64,000 bases of DNA from the IMG/VR virus record IMGVR_UViG_3300047095_000535, positions 19,708 to 83,707 of that record, one strand, 5' to 3'. Each line of letters opens with the position of its first letter. Position 1 is the stretch's first letter. Under the pieces are notes generated by a model. That model was not told where the DNA came from. It saw nothing but the letters and a program-made list of their open reading frames with translations, and did not search any database. This DNA is from a virus. Both the position numbers and the translations under genes were made by a program. Of the stretch, positions 63,284 through 64,000 are shown one piece after another.

Positions 63284-63291
63284 AATACAAT
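63274..63291 (+). promoter_or_regulatory. Early-type promoter (TAAACACTAG box)
   Basis: Box at 63274-63283 (its TAG is the previous stop), -10-like TACAAT at 63286-63291, six bases to ATG 63298. Confidence 0.75.
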
Positions 63292-63297
63292 AAGCAC

Positions 63298-63825
63298 ATG
63301 GAAACCACTAAACACAATCCGCTTCCTGCGGAGTTCATTCGTCAAAAGATTCTCGATGCCAAGGGCAATTTTGTCAAGGCATATTGGAAATCAAACCCAT
63401 CCCCCGCCTCCTTCTATAAGAAGACCGGAGTGGTACTTGAAAAGGTTACTGCGGGCGTTGTTCGCGCTGGTATCAATTACGCCAATCTTTCAGCGGTGAA
63501 GGATGCCATTGAAGCGGGTGAACGTGGTGAAGTAGAACCTTTGCCGTGGGGCGAATGGAAGACCGCTTCCGATGGTACTTCCCTCTTTCCTTATATCATC
63601 ACCCATAAGGGCAATGATTATATCCGTCTTTACCCTAGTGAGGGTACCAACCATATCCCGCGTTCGACTTATTACGTCAATGGTAACGTGGTGGATAAGG
63701 AAACGTTCGCAACGTATCTTACGCCTAGTGACGCCAAGAAGTTGTTGGACCCTGAGACCACTCCTTTGTGCTTCACAATCAAAGCCGAGAATGTTCTTGG
63801 TGAACCGGAACTCTTTGAGGAATAA
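63298..63825 (+). CDS. Hypothetical protein, 175 aa
   Basis: Starts with a short polar N-tail (KHNPLPAEFIRQKILDAKGN), followed by AINYANL-type helices and a beta-rich segment FPYIITHKGNDYIRLYPSEG. Similar proteins occur in large phages, function unknown. Confidence 0.58.
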   Translation: METTKHNPLPAEFIRQKILDAKGNFVKAYWKSNPSPASFYKKTGVVLEKVTAGVVRAGINYANLSAVKDAIEAGERGEVEPLPWGEWKTASDGTSLFPYIITHKGNDYIRLYPSEGTNHIPRSTYYVNGNVVDKETFATYLTPSDAKKLLDPETTPLCFTIKAENVLGEPELFEE

Positions 63826-63853
63826 TACAATCTAACCAATAAAAAACAAACAT

Positions 63854-64000
63854 ATGAGTAATAATACAAATAGCGGGGGATCGTCCATAGGACAAATCGT
63901 TCTACTTTTAATTTCGTTGTTTACGGGTATTCTAGGGTACCATATCAACGTGGTTGCGAATAGTGAATGGCCTAAGTTTTGGGCGGTCATGGACTTCTTC
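63854..64000 (+). CDS. Membrane protein, 3' end outside window
   Basis: Open from ATG 63854 to the window edge, 49 codons. A polar N-tail (MSNNTNSGGSSIG) is followed by a hydrophobic segment QIVLLLISLFTGILGYH, a transmembrane helix or anchor. The gene continues beyond the window. No box lies directly upstream; it may be read with the previous gene. Confidence 0.55.
   Translation, partial: MSNNTNSGGSSIGQIVLLLISLFTGILGYHINVVANSEWPKFWAVMDFF

Overview
The window is part of the genome of a large T4-like contractile-tailed phage (Caudoviricetes, myovirus). Evidence: a gp17-type large terminase, a gp18-type sheath, tail-tube proteins, a baseplate hub cluster (gp26/51-, gp29-, gp48-, gp53- and gp27-like), a gp14-like neck protein, rIIA and rIIB homologues and T4-like late promoter octamers. 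No host gene, rRNA, tRNA, integrase or CRISPR array was seen. The host cannot be named from this sequence.

Layout. Positions 1 to about 22.4 kb are the late (virion) region, with genes on both strands: virion protein, neck, prohead-core-like protein, terminase, sheath, tail tube, baseplate hub, a terminase-small-subunit-like gene, a phosphoesterase and a zincin-like protease. Most transcription units here begin with an octamer N-TAAATA-N that ends 4 to 6 bases before the start codon. From about 20.7 kb to the end lies a dense early/accessory region, all on the + strand except two LAGLIDADG homing endonucleases. It is punctuated by 30 copies of the box TAAACACTAG followed two or three bases later by a -10-like hexamer, usually with exactly six bases between hexamer and start codon. 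Promoters of both classes therefore place the predicted transcript start on the start codon: the phage appears to make leaderless mRNAs, and most genes lack a clear Shine-Dalgarno sequence.

Functional themes in the accessory region. (1) NAD+/ADP-ribose metabolism: a PRPP-synthetase-like protein, a NADAR protein, a NAMPT-like protein, a macro domain and a SLOG-like protein; together they resemble a phage NAD+ reconstitution (NARP1-like) and anti-ADP-ribosylation set. (2) RNA repair and nucleotide-signal removal: three RNA ligases, a P-loop kinase, a 2H phosphoesterase with Acb1-like layout, a cyclic-phosphate-processing receiver-like domain, three metallophosphoesterases and a Pth2-like protein. 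(3) Two paralogous proteins that join a small N-terminal domain to Rhs/YD-type repeats. (4) Distant rIIA and rIIB homologues. (5) A gene-free region at 52.66-53.19 kb that looks like structured RNA: one element closed by a 13-bp perfect stem, then a separately promoted transcript of about 270 nt with three copies of a covarying two-stem motif, ending at a ten-T terminator.

Many small genes overlap by 4 or 8 bases and probably rely on translational coupling. The early box often overlaps the stop codon of the gene before it, so several proteins end in residues encoded by the promoter. Family names are from recognition by eye; no searches were run.
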